Shown: positions 45,701 to 57,600 of the stretch, piece after piece
Layout: every line of letters begins with the position of its first letter
How positions within the stretch are numbered: position 1 is the stretch's first letter
Assembly: GCF_024713945.1 (NCBI RefSeq)
Contig: NC_134679.1
Location: 873,001-937,000, forward strand
DNA from: Dermatophagoides farinae
Lineage: Eukaryota > Arthropoda > Arachnida > Sarcoptiformes > Pyroglyphidae
DNA length: 64,000 nucleotides
Direction: 5' to 3'
Translations under genes and position numbers: made by a program
The notes under the pieces: model-generated
Told to the model about the DNA's origin: nothing
Database searches by the model: none
Seen by the model: only the letters and a program-made list of their open reading frames with translations

Positions 45701-48352
45701 ATTTCATTCCATTCTGTGTTCAATTCATTATTATTTAGTTTTGTGTTTGTTGTATTTCTCTAAATGTCTAGAAAAGAATAAATAATTCTCTCTCTCTCTC
45801 TCTTTGTGTGTGTGTGTGTTGGTGTATTGGTGTATGTTTCCATATTGTTCCAGTCGTTGGCTAATAATTTATAATGGATCATTATGGATGATGGTGGTGA
45901 TCATCATCATCATCATCATTTAGATTTTGAATGTGGGTTTTTCAAATACAAAAAAAAAAATAAATGAAAAGTCCAACGAACCAGAAACTGAAAAAACAAA
46001 TTTTTTTTTCAACCAAGTTTCAAGAATTAGTTTGAAGAGAAAAAAAATTTTGTAATTTTTTTTTTTGAATGTGGTCAAAATTCTGGACAATCAAATGTTA
46101 CAACAACCACACTGGAAAAAAATGAATAAATTCCAAATTCTGAATGCCAATATTTCATTTTTTTTTTTTTGCAATATCCAAACCATCAATCATCAATATC
46201 AATGATCATTATTATTTTTTTTTCGATATAGTAGCGGTCATTATTGTCGTAAATCACCATCATCATCATCATCATATATAGTTTTTTTCCATTTTTTTCC
46301 TATTAAATGACACCAATTAATCAAACAAAAAAACTAGCAAATGTATTGAACAAATAATCGATTCCGGCGAATAACGGTAGCGGCAAGAAAAAAAAATTTT
46401 CATTTTTCATCATTTTTCAATTAAAAAAAAAAACAATAAACAATAAACTGATACACGAGGTCATTCAATGACAAATAAATCATTTGACCATTAACTATTT
46501 GAAAGAAAAAAAAAGAAAAGTCATTCGATGTATTGATCAAAAGTCAAATTAAGAAATCAAGAATCCTAGTAAGAATAAATTTTATCTTATACGATGATTA
46601 TCATATGATATATATCGATACATTATTCCTGAACATGAAACATTGAATCAATATAATATCAATATATGCAATTGAAAAGAATTATAGAATCAATTGATAC
46701 TGTTAACAAATCAATATTGATGATTCTGGATTCCAATGATGATTATTATTTGCCACAAATCTTGTTTATTTGCAAATTTTTTTTTTCTTTTTTCTGTACA
46801 TTGGTAATTTATTCTAGCAATTGTAGTAGGAAAACTTTATAACTACTCATATTAATTGAATTTCATTTTCTAGTTGAGGCCGAAAAAAGCCAAAAAAAAA
46901 ATCTAGAAATTTCCATCAAATTTTTTTTTTCATCTGACTATCTATATCATTTGTGAAGTTGTTGTTGTTGTTGTTGAACAAATAGAGAAAATTCAATGAT
47001 TTTTTTTTTGATCGCTTTGTTTGTTTGTTTGTTCATCATCATCATTAAAAATAAAAATACATTCAGATTCACATCCTAAGCGAATGATGATCATCTTGAT
47101 GATATCAGTTGGACGACAACAACAACAACAACCAGAATAAAAAAAAAAGAAAAACAAACTTACAAATGATAATTTTAATGATGATGTAATGACTTTCTAT
47201 CACTCTCTCTCTCTGTGTGTGTGTGTTTGTTTTCCTTTTTACTTATTTTCAATATATAAGATTTATACATTTTCCATCTTATTTTCAGATTTATTTGTTT
47301 GTTTGTTCATCTATTCAGATATCGAATATCAAGTGGCCTGTTTTTTGTTATCATCGTTTACGGGAAAATATTCAGGCTTTACCGTTTGATGATCAACACT
47401 ATTATCACATCATCAATGGCCATTATCATTATCATTGACAAACAGGAAAAAATTCATTTTTTATCTGGTTGTTCAAAAAAAAACAAATTATTTATGGCCA
47501 ACTTTAGAGAATAAACGAGAGATCATAACGGTTTTTTTTTCATGGATGATAAACATCCACATAGGTTGATAAACATTTTTTTTTCATTTTTTTTTCGTTA
47601 TGAAAATTTATTCTCTCACCATGTATATACATTATACATAGACATTTAACGATGAATTATGTGTTATATAATTTTTTTTTTCACTTCTCATTTTTGTTCG
47701 TTAATCGCCTTATAAATAACAGAATATGAAAAATGAACAAAATTCCTAAATTATTCTGTTGTTGTTGCTGCTGCTGCAGCTCTCATTTTTTATTCACCGA
47801 AATTTCATTTGTTCAAACGAAAAAAAAATTGATGAACCAAACTTTTAATTAAAAATTAAATGGCCAAACATAAAGTGCAAAGTGAATAAACATTATCATC
47901 AGTGTGTTTGTGTGAGTGTGTGTGTATGCAAAATTATTACATTACATACCGACAATGAATATGATACCCTGAAATATTGTACCAATCATTTGATATGATA
48001 ATGAATAATATTGTGGTATTTTCCATGTATCTAAATTTGTTAATGATATTGGTGATTCAATTGAATTGATTTTATCACCACCACCACCACCGATACCACC
48101 GCCATCGATTGCATTAGTATTTACATTATAGATATCTTGCCAAAATGTTTCAACAAAATCATTATCATTATTATTCTGATGATTGAATGATGCATACGAT
48201 GATGATGATGATGATGATGATTTTGTTGACAATGTTTCCGTTGTTGTTGATGATGATAGATTCCAATTGGTGAAATTGGACCAAAATAAATTTCCATTAT
48301 CGATTAAATCTGTCGATAATGGTGATGATTCCAATGTAGATGAATAATCCAT
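37066..48352 (-). CDS. Thyrotropin-releasing-hormone receptor-like neuropeptide GPCR (spliced, 6 coding exons)
   Basis: Class A peptide receptor; in ecdysozoans this family answers EFLGamide-type peptides, normally through Gq. Join on the - strand: 48352-47950, 41357-40800, 40723-40542, 38185-38076, 37951-37913, 37843-37066; all phases agree, about 689 aa. The N-terminus of about 110 residues has sequons at N26 and N31. Landmarks: GNVMVV in TM1 (N139), [20 protein letters not shown] in TM2, C196, [11 protein letters not shown] with Y204 and N208 in TM3, E220-R221-Y222 (the family's ERY), [20 protein letters not shown] in TM6, [11 protein letters not shown] in TM7. TRHR contact residues Tyr106, Asn110 and Tyr282 are matched; Arg306 is replaced by K424. 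The start at 48352 is preferred (A at -3, G at +4, just after a splice acceptor); an in-frame ATG at 48376 is the alternative. Confidence 0.85.
37844..37912 (-). other. TRHR-like intron 5 (69 nt)
   Basis: GTATAT ... TTCATACAG on the - strand; phase 2. Confidence 0.8.
37913..37951 (-). CDS. TRHR-like coding exon 5, 39-nt micro-exon (TM7)
   Basis: Completes W418 and encodes [12 protein letters not shown] (419-430) plus two bases of S431. Acceptor GCTTCTAG, donor AATAG|GTATAT. The joined product [18 protein letters not shown] aligns without gaps to TM7 of TRH receptors, which is the main proof of this tiny exon. Confidence 0.85.
   Translation of the reverse strand, partial: VFDVCQDNDFCQ
37952..38075 (-). 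other. TRHR-like intron 4 (124 nt)
   Basis: GTATGT ... CTTCTAG on the - strand. It contains a GGT/TGG triplet run. Confidence 0.8.
38076..38185 (-). CDS. TRHR-like coding exon 4 (TM6)
   Basis: Encodes residues 382-417 plus two bases: [20 protein letters not shown], then ALVVYNSF and PPYMEL. The acceptor TTAAAG is forced by an in-frame TGA 9 nt upstream; its pyrimidine tract is weak. Donor TTATG|GTATGT. W397, P399 and Y400 are the TM6 switch residues. Confidence 0.85.
39534..39556. repeat. ATGAT pentanucleotide tract
   Basis: Between four and five tandem ATGAT units; unusual among the di- and trinucleotide repeats around it. Confidence 0.7.
39738..39776. repeat. GT dinucleotide tract
   Basis: About 19 uninterrupted GT units in TRHR-like intron 3. 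Confidence 0.9.
40542..40723 (-). CDS. TRHR-like coding exon 3 (Gln/His-rich part of ICL3)
   Basis: Completes codon 321 and encodes to residue 381: [17 protein letters not shown], His runs, then [11 protein letters not shown]. Donor CAA|GTAAGT, phase 0. Its end SSRVQ joined to VVKMLAVVV mirrors vertebrate TRHR (SSRKQ-VTKMLAVVV), so this low-complexity frame is truly coding. Acceptor GTCCGCAG. Confidence 0.75.
40724..40799 (-). other. TRHR-like intron 2 (76 nt), inferred from a frame change
   Basis: TM5 and the next exon lie in different frames of a continuous stretch. GTAATG at 40799 and CCGCAG at 40724 give a 76-nt intron that joins them in phase 1. The alternative is a one-base indel in the CAA/AAAA run inside it, which would leave the whole stretch one exon. 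Confidence 0.55.
40800..41357 (-). CDS. TRHR-like coding exon 2 (TM1 end to TM5)
   Basis: Encodes residues 135-320. TM1 end [20 protein letters not shown] in TM2, C196, Y204, N208, ERY 220-222, TM4 with [16 protein letters not shown]2 with its cysteine in IYTCKF, and TM5 ending ALIARILYH. Acceptor CATTATAG, donor CATA|GTAATG. The alternative reading past the donor gives a Thr-run tail and a stop at about 40717. Confidence 0.85.
41358..47949 (-). other. TRHR-like intron 1 (6.6 kb)
   Basis: GTATGT at 47949 to TTATAG at 41358 on the - strand, splitting the glycine codon before TM1's N139. No exon, RNA gene or mobile element was recognised; GT, GA, CAA and ATC microsatellites are frequent. Confidence 0.75.
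47950..48352 (-). CDS. TRHR-like coding exon 1 (extracellular N-terminus, start of TM1)
   Basis: Encodes residues 1-134 plus one base of G135. [10 protein letters not shown] start, sequons NFT (N26) and NLS (N31), Ser and Gly runs, then TM1 start [14 protein letters not shown]. Donor GTCG|GTATGT. The ATG at 48352 follows TTAACAG|AAAAAAA, a plausible acceptor of a 5' UTR intron. Confidence 0.75.
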
Positions 48353-51179
48353 TTTTTTTCTGTTAATCAAATTCATATAAACGATGAAAAAAAAATGATG
48401 ATGAATGTTGTAGTTGATTCTGATTATTGATCAATCATTTGATTGATTGAAAACATAATTTTTATTTCGAATCAAAAAACACACAGCCACACGTACACAA
48501 TTCACAAATTCTAGCCACTGTAAGAAAGAATAGGTGAGAAAGAAAATGGAACAGAATTTTTTTTCCAAAATATTCCAATCACATTCAATTCACTACAATA
48601 CAGATTACATATAATTTTCAATGTCCATCAATTGAGAATTTTCAATTCACCAAATAAAACAAAAACGAATTCAATGAAAACGAAAGAAACAAGAAAAAAA
48701 ATCACAGACAAAAAAAAAGAGATAAACATTACAAAATCAGATGTGTGTGGCCAATAAATCTTTAAATGTGCAGACATAGTGGACCGAGAAAAAATTCAAA
48801 AACAAAAAATTGACCATCATCATTGTCTGTCTGTGTACGAATGTTAATCAATTGTAAAGAAGACGAAAGAATAGAAAAAAAACAATCAGAACAAGAATTT
48901 TTTTTGGTAAAAAAAAACATAAATTTTAAATGCCGATGTTCTTGTCGTGTGTGTCGGTGTCGGTGTCTGTGTCAGTGAAACCAAATTTCAAATGAATGCA
49001 TTTGAATTTTGTTTTTGCAATTGCTTGTCGACGTTATGATCTGAAAAAAAGGAAATATTTTGAACCAGAGAGAATAAACAAACAAAAAAAACCAAACAGT
49101 ATAACCATTATAAAAGTGAGAAAAAAAAATTGACACGCGCACGAGCATTTTACAATCAACCAAAAAAAAAAAAAAAAAAAAACAACCAAGATTCTTGAAG
49201 CAAATTCCATTCCGTTTCATTTCATTTTCCATTTACTTTTTCACGCATGTCTTTCTCTGCCTGTGTGTCTGTCTGCTCATGATGATGATGATGAAAAATA
49301 AAATGATCAAGTACGCACACAACGTTAGTGGTAATGATTTTGATGATTATGTTAAGAAGAAAAAAGAATCATTCAATTTTTTGAAATGTAAATCTATAAG
49401 AAAAGTTGTAATTTTTGTAACAACAACAATTTACAAAAACTTTGAATAAAAAGATTGATTTTTCAATCATTTAAAATACAAAAGTGTGATCAATTTGATC
49501 ATTCTATTTTATTTGATCAATAACGTAATCAAGTTTGATTTTTAAATTTTTGCTGTTTCATCTAATGATGATCCAGAATCCAGAATTCAGAATCCTGGGA
49601 AAAAAAATGTCCATTTTTTTCTATAATAAAAATAATAATGTTCTTTTTTTTCGTTTTTTTTCCACTAATTGGTGTTGTATGTGCATTGTATTGAAGAGAT
49701 TAGTGTTTCTGAAAATGGAAGATGAATAAAAACTTGAGATCATCATCAATGAATCTTGTTTTTTGTTTGACATGATGGCTAGAATAAAGTAACGACAAAA
49801 AAAAAATGAAATTTCGTAACGAAATTCCAAACCACTGAATCCGAATGGATATTTTGGTTGTTTCGGCAAAAAAAAAAAAATCTTATTCACCACCACCACC
49901 AGCATCACTTTTGCTGATCATTTTCCACCGCCCATCAAATTGATTGTTTGGTTGTATTTCCCAAGTTACATTTGATCATTCATTGACATATTTGTTTTTT
50001 TTTCTCATTCTCATTATAAAGAACAATCGAAACACATCTATTGAACAGTGATAAGAAAAAGAGAAAAAAGCGAAAACAAAACAAGAATAATACGAAAAAA
50101 GAATGGAAAAAAAATAAAATAAAAAGCAAAAAAAAAAAACTGTGAACCGTTCATGTGTGGTGGGAAAATGAATACGAATGAAAACGAAAAACGATAATTG
50201 ACAACAATTCTGGATCGAATTTGCTTTCTCTTGGTTATATGGGTGTGTGTGTGTGTGTTCATGTAGGATTTGTTTGATGATGATAAAAATAATTGCCCCT
50301 ATGATTTATTCTATTCGTTGATCAAGTAGTTTAATTTGTTTTTGGCATTTTGTTTTTTTTTGTCTTATTCTTATTCTACATAGTTGGTTATTCTCAAAAC
50401 GAAATGAATTATTATTAAGATCCATACTTATATACTGCTATGGTGTAATTTATGGTGGTGATGGTGGTGGTGGCGGCGTTGGCGGTATAAAAATCAAATG
50501 CAATCAAATGTTAGTGATCAGAATAATTGATAAAAAAAAGAGCGAGAGAGACAACAACAACAACAACAACAACAAATAATCATCTGATCAGAAAAAATAG
50601 GATTCAATTTCACACTTTTCATTCACATATAAACAGGTATTTGTAATTGCAAATATTCCAATTTGATTAATCAATTCTCTTGTGTGCATTCAACTAAATG
50701 AAATCAATTCTGTTGCATAAAACGATGATCATCAAATAAATTAATTATTGAATTATTTGACATTATTCGTTGCATCATCATAATAATTATTCTTCACTTT
50801 GTTCATTGATAATCATCATCATCATCATTATATCCGATTCATTTAATCAAATTAATATGTATGTGTGTGTGTGTGTGCGAGTGTGTTTGATAGAATATTC
50901 TGTGTGCATTTATTTTTTTTGTTCATCATATTTTCTCAATCGATATATACACTGTTTTCAGCGTTGTTTGACTTTTTTTTATTAATCAGCATCATTCATC
51001 GATGTGTACGTGTAGCTTTCTCTAGCTTTTTTTTCGAGCTCTATTTAGTTTTATGAGAATTTAATGAATCATAAATTTATTATACAAGATGAACAATAAT
51101 AAAAAAAACCGGAGAAAATTTTCAACCAAAACAAAAACAAATGATATGAAGGATAATAAGAATTCATAATCATGATATT

Positions 51180-51203
51180 GTCGTCGTCGTCGTCGTCGTC
51201 GTC
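51180..51203. repeat. GTC triplet tract
   Basis: Eight perfect GTC units upstream of the TRHR-like gene. Confidence 0.85.
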
Positions 51204-53414
51204 ATCAGAAAAAAAGTCGTAAATGTAGCGTTAATAGGATTTTTGATTTTTTTTTCTTCTTCTTCTTCGTTTGGCCTTGCCAATTTTATTTACCAAACAG
51301 ACCAAAATCAAACTTAAAAAACAACAACAACAACAACAACAAGGAGACAAAATGGGAAAAATGATGACTTTCTTGTTTTTTTGCTCTATTGCAATGTGTG
51401 TGTGTGTGTCTAATTCATTTTTATTCGATAAATTTTTTATGATTTTTTTTTCATTTCATCATTATCATAATCAATAGAAATGAAGGTTGAAAAGAGAGAT
51501 TATATAAGATGGTTATAATTTATTTTGTTGTTGTTGTTCAATGTTGTCCAATAACATTTCCAATTTTAAGATGCTAAAAATAAATTCTCTCTGTCCCTCT
51601 CTCTAGCGTGCATTTTTTTCTGTTTTCATTCTGTTGATCCATTTCTATCAAAATAGATTAGCCTATTGCAATGAATAATTTGTTTTCAACAATTTTTCGC
51701 CATTACTGTCGTCATGTTCCAGAAAATGTTGTTGTTTTTTTTTGGGGGGGGGAGAGTCATTTGTTTGGAATCTAGAATTTTTTTTTACTTCATTTCTAAA
51801 TAGCCAAAAGATCAAATGTTGAATGCAATGAATATGAATAAATGTACAACACGAGAAGAAATTAAATCAAAAATGCACAAAGTGAATGGGCGGAATATGA
51901 ATGAATGATATGAGATTTGATTGTGAATCGTAAATTCATTGGTTTCACATGATTCGGTGAGAAAGAAAAAAAAATTCACAAATCAAAGATGATAGATATG
52001 CATGAATTGAAAATCATTTTATCATTTTACAAACAAATGTAGTATGATGATGATGATGATGGGATGATTCCTAAAACGGTTATTTGTCCATCTTAAATTA
52101 CTCTAGCTCTTTTTCTCATTGTTTTGATTCTGAATGGTCAGTATTATCATTTCCAGATAAAAATCTGCCCAATGGAGAATGTTGATGGTCATCGGCAGTG
52201 GGTATAATTTGTTTTTTGCGATTCGTTTTTTTTTCTATCCTCTTGGATGTCAACACATGGAATGGTGATCACCATCATTAATGATGATGATCATCATCAT
52301 CATTTTGAATCAATCTTTATGACCAATTCACGATGGAATGTTTGCAATGATGATGATGATCATCATCATCATCGTATTCATTATCAATTCCAAACATTTG
52401 TCTAATGTGCAAAGAACGGCGAATGTAAAAATAGAAAACAAAACTCAAAAAATCAATGTTTGTTCTATTTGGTCGAAATAAAAAAAAAAAACAGAATTCC
52501 GAAATAGCTAGCATATGGGTGTGTGTGTGTGTGTGTGGAGAGAAGGAAAGGAAATAAAACACAATCAAATTAAGATCCATGAATAAAGAATCGCTAACAA
52601 ATTTTATATCTTGGCCCTACGTTTTTTTTATTGTCTTCTATTTGCTTCCATAATGAATTTGTTTGTTTTTTTTGGGTTTTTTTTTATTATGCTTCTCGAA
52701 TCGACAAAGAGAATCGAGAAAAAAAATGAGCAGAATTTATTCATCAAAACAGAGAATTTATTATTGCCATCATCGCCACCACCATCATCATCCGAATGAT
52801 GGATCTTAATTGAATTATACATATAAATCAGTGAGGATAAAAAAAACACTAAAGATTAATTTATAAACTGGAAAAAAAATTACCACGAATACTGGATAAT
52901 AAAAATAAAAAAAAAAATTCTTTTCAAAACCAGACTGAAACAATTTCGATTGAAGCAAACAGAACGTCTGCAGAATAAGATTATTGACAATGAATAAAAA
53001 AAATGAAAAATTTGCTTTCTTCTTGCTAACAAAAACAAACAAATTCAAATTCAAATTCAATTTAAAATTCAAACAAAAAACATGTGACAGTGTTGCTGTT
53101 GTTGTTGTTATTCTGGTTCTGGTTCAGGTTTTGTGTATATATGCAAGTTTACGTGAAAGAAAAAAAAAGTCAGCGGAAAAAAATGGAAAATTTCCTTGAT
53201 AAACATGGAACAAAATTTCGTTTTTTTTTCTGTCCTATTTCCACAAACACACACACACACACACAGATAATGTTTACAAATGATATTAAAAATGTGAAAT
53301 CCAAGTCGGCAAGTACTGTTGCATTGTTGTGTAATATAAACAAATTCTTGGACGAACCAGCCAGCATCAGAATTCTTGTATCATTTTCATATCTATTACG
53401 GATCTTTGAGTGGT

Positions 53415-53416
<2 letters not shown>

Positions 53417-53497
<81 letters not shown>
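53417..53497. repeat. AG dinucleotide tract, 81 bp
   Basis: The longest pure microsatellite in the window, about 40 AG units. It opens long Arg-Glu or Leu-Ser frames on both strands that are not genes. Confidence 0.95.
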
Positions 53498-53501
<4 letters not shown>

Positions 53502-54611
53502 TACAACTTGCTTTGCCATTATTTTTTTTTTGTTGTGCAAAAACCATCAAATAATTGGTATTGGTGATTCGATCAGTCATTGTTGGAATGTTATTTTTTC
53601 CTGTTCCCAGGAAAACCGGAAAAAAATTTTTAGTTAAATTAAATTTAAAGCAAACGAAAAAATGAAAATAAAAACAAGATAAAAAACTGAGCAAAATATA
53701 ATCTAAAAAATTAAATTCCAAAACTCCATACTTGTTCTGTGTGGGTGTTAACAAATACAATTGTGCAAAATTTAAACCTGAATGAATTCTGTAAATCAAA
53801 TTTTTTTTTTCACTGTTGTGTATAAATTTAAACCAAATCACATAGAATAAATAAAAAAATTTTTTTCACATGAAAATGATAAAAATAAATTCTTTTTTAC
53901 CAAGAATTTTTTTTTTGTTCACATTTCATTTTCAATTGTCCGTTGCCTTTCTATGGTAAAAGAACCAGAAAAAGAGAAAGAGCCAGAAGCTTGATTTCGT
54001 TTTCATTTTAACCATTTCAAAATAAACCACACATAGAGAAAAAAGGATAAATATTCATTTTAAACTAAAAATAAACGTTTTTCACGTAAATCATTACCAA
54101 TCGTTGACATACATACATGATATTCTCTCATGAAATTCATTCAGTGGCTCCAAACAACAACAACAACAACAATAACAATAAATGTGAGAATGAGAAATGG
54201 TAAACAAACAAACAAAAAAAAACGTATAAAAAAAATTGATGACAATTTAAACTTGGCTACTACACATATACCAAACACACGCACATACATACCATTTATC
54301 TAAAATAGATAAACAGTCCACACACACACACACACACAAATAGACATTGAGAAATAAAACTGAAAAAAACTGGATTTTTTTCTTCTTCTTCTTTTCAGGA
54401 TTGAAAAAGAATGCTGCATTGCCATCATCATCATCATTGTTGTTGTTGTTGTTGTCGTTGTTGTTAATGGCTCACGAATTTATTGATGAAAAAAAAATAC
54501 AAAAATTCTATATCCATTTTATTTTCACAGAATTTGATTCTGAGAATATATGAGACAAAAAAAAACAATAGCAATGATGATGATAATTGACAAACAGTTA
54601 AAATCAACATT

Positions 54612-54654
<43 letters not shown>
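54612..54654. repeat. AAC triplet tract
   Basis: About 14 AAC units upstream of the TRHR-like gene. Confidence 0.85.
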
Positions 54655-57600
54655 GAAATGGAGAATGGCAAAATTGTAATGATATAAATGAAAAAACATT
54701 GTAATTTTTTTTTTGATTTCCAAAAAACAAGGTATGGTGTTTTTGTGTGTGTAAATAGTGTAAAATTTCAAATTTTTTTTTGGTTTATTTCTAAAATTAA
54801 ATTCAGAATCTCATTTTCCATTCCTATTTCTAATAGAATAAAGAATTCAGAATAATTAACCCAACAAAAACAAAAACAAACTATAAATTTTGTCATTGTT
54901 CATTTGTTGACCATTCTTGTTGAACAATAATAAAATAACTTGTTCAACAAATTGTAATTAATAATAAAATGTTTTTTTCGTCTCTTTCTTCTTCTTTTCA
55001 ATGTACACTGTGTGTCCAGTAGTATTTTTTTTTTTTTTTTGGTCTGTCCAGCCAAAAAAAAAAATCAACGGAATTCGTGCGTAAACAGTTGTTGTTGTTG
55101 TTGTTCATCGTATTGGTAATCATCATCACTTTAAATAATGATGTATACGTGCATGTGTTTTAGTTGGAATAATTCTACCAAAAAAAAGAATGACAATTGA
55201 GGATCTGAATTTTTTTTTCATTCATTCATTCATTCATTAATTCAGTTATATTCTACAAGAATCAAGTATAAAGTATTAATGTAAATTGTAAACCAGAAAA
55301 AAAACAAAACATGAAATTTCAACAATTCACTACCAGAAACAAGTTTGTTTCTATAAGACAATGTCATATAGATTCCATAAATTTTGAATTTCAAAAAATG
55401 TCATCTCATTCTCATTACTCACCCTTTATTTTATTGACCAACTGAAAATTTTCAGGTAAAAAGACATTTAATCATAAATTCTCATCAAGTTGCATTCTGC
55501 GTGTGTGTGTGTCATCTCACCAAAAATAGTTTCCTAAACAAATGAATGAATGAATGAATATTAAGTGACCAAAAAAAAAAAAAAAAAAAAAAACAAAACT
55601 TTCTCTCTCTCTCCCCTCTCTCTGCTGTCATCTCTAATTTTTGTTTTTATTCATATGTGATGACGTTCATGATGGGAATTTTTTGCATTAAAAAAAACAC
55701 ATACACATTTATTCAGCGACCGGAAGATGGACTTTTGTGTTGTCTTTTGTGGCCAAAATTGGTTTGTTCATTTTCACCAACCCTTAGGGATAAACTCAGG
55801 TATCGTAGTAGTATGTATGTGTTTATCATCATTTTCAGGTATTTAAAATGTACAACAACAACAACAAACGAACAAACAAACAAACAAACAAACAAGTGAA
55901 AACTTTTTGGTTGAATAAAACAAAAACAAAAACAAAAAAAAATAGTTGTAGTTAATTCATATAATAAATGATGGAAAAATATTCAGAAAGTTTTCTTTTT
56001 CTTTCGTTTTGGAATACAATTTTTTCATCTCAAACACACCAAAATGGTTATTTATCACAACAATGGATTCTATCACGGAATTTTTATACAGGTATATCTA
56101 CCTGATTCGTTTGTTTTTCGTTGAAAGTTTTCTTTTTTTTTCATTTTATCTAGAAACTTTCATCACTTATTATTATATTAGTATTATTATTATGGAATCC
56201 TGTCAATTTTTTTTTTTGTTCACGTATTATGATGATGACGATAATCTTTTTATTGAGATTAATGGAAAACAAACATGTTAAGTACAATGGAAATTGTAAT
56301 AAATGTAAAAATACAATGTTTTTTTTTGTTCGATTTCTTTTTTTTTTTTTTTGTTTATTCGCTCTACAAATGGCCAACAAAAACATTTCTACACACACAC
56401 ACATAGTTGGACAATGGATCCATAAATGTTTGTTTTGTTTGCATTTGTCATGTGAGTAGTATTGTATACACAATATGCACATGTTTTGTGTCAGGAAAAA
56501 TGAACAAAAATATCGAAAAAAAAAGGACCAACACTAATATTTCAGGTGAATTTTTTTTTTTTGTTCCTGATGATTTGACTTTTCTGAAATATTTGTTGTT
56601 TGTTTGTGTGTGAGTGGGTGTGTGTAAAGGTAATTTGATATGAATTTGTAAATTGGATGTTGTGAATCAACATCATTTTGACAATGTTTGAAATTGTATG
56701 TTTTCAGTCGTTTTTTTTGGATGATTTTGTCCTTTTTTTCTCTGAATTCGACCTGAAAAAATGAACAAACAACAGAATTTTTTTGTTTGTTTGGAAACCA
56801 AAGGAAAATATTGGTGAAATGAAAAAAAAAGTTTTGTACTTATAATCATTTAGAAGCTGCTTTAGATTTGAGCCATTTTTCAACCATTTTCTGTCTATTT
56901 TTCTTCTTCCTTGTTGCCTTTGTTGTTGTTGTTGCATTTCGTGCATCATTGATTCAGAGTTCAAATGAAAAAAAAAATTCAGAATTGACGTTCCAGAATA
57001 ATTTCATTCTATTTATCGTTTTTTTAAACGATTCTTTCTCTCTCTCTCTTTCTCGCTACATGAACATACAGAATCTAAAATGATTACTTTTCAGAGTAAA
57101 AAAAAAGAGAGAAATTTTAGCAATTATAATCATTTTATTATATTTACACGAAATGTTTAGAATTCGATTGAATATTAATAGGAAAATTGTGAACGAATTC
57201 GTTACGTTTTGATACACACGATTCACAATTCATTTGAAGAACTGAGAAACTAAAATTCTAATTCTGAATTTAATTCTAAAAAAAATCAGGAAAAAAATAA
57301 AATGGAAAAATAATTTGTTAGAGTTGGATAAGATTTTTATTTTAAATTAAGAAATTCTTGATTTTTTTTGTGTATCTAAGAAATTTTGATTCTGATTAAA
57401 TTTTGTATAATCCGTCAGTGGAAAGAAAAGAATGAGAAAAAAAAATGTCCAGGTGGACATCACCAATACTTGGACATTATTATTGTCATGATTCTGATTC
57501 TGTTATAATGAATTATTGATTAATCGTATTCATTCATTCATTCATCCATCCTGAATAATGACCATTGTCTCGAAATGATCAATCACACAATGGCCATTTT

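Noticed and set aside
53170-53841. 223-codon frame on the - strand
   Set aside because: Its middle is the translated AG microsatellite (Leu-Ser repeats) and the flanks have no domain, splice logic or sensible composition.
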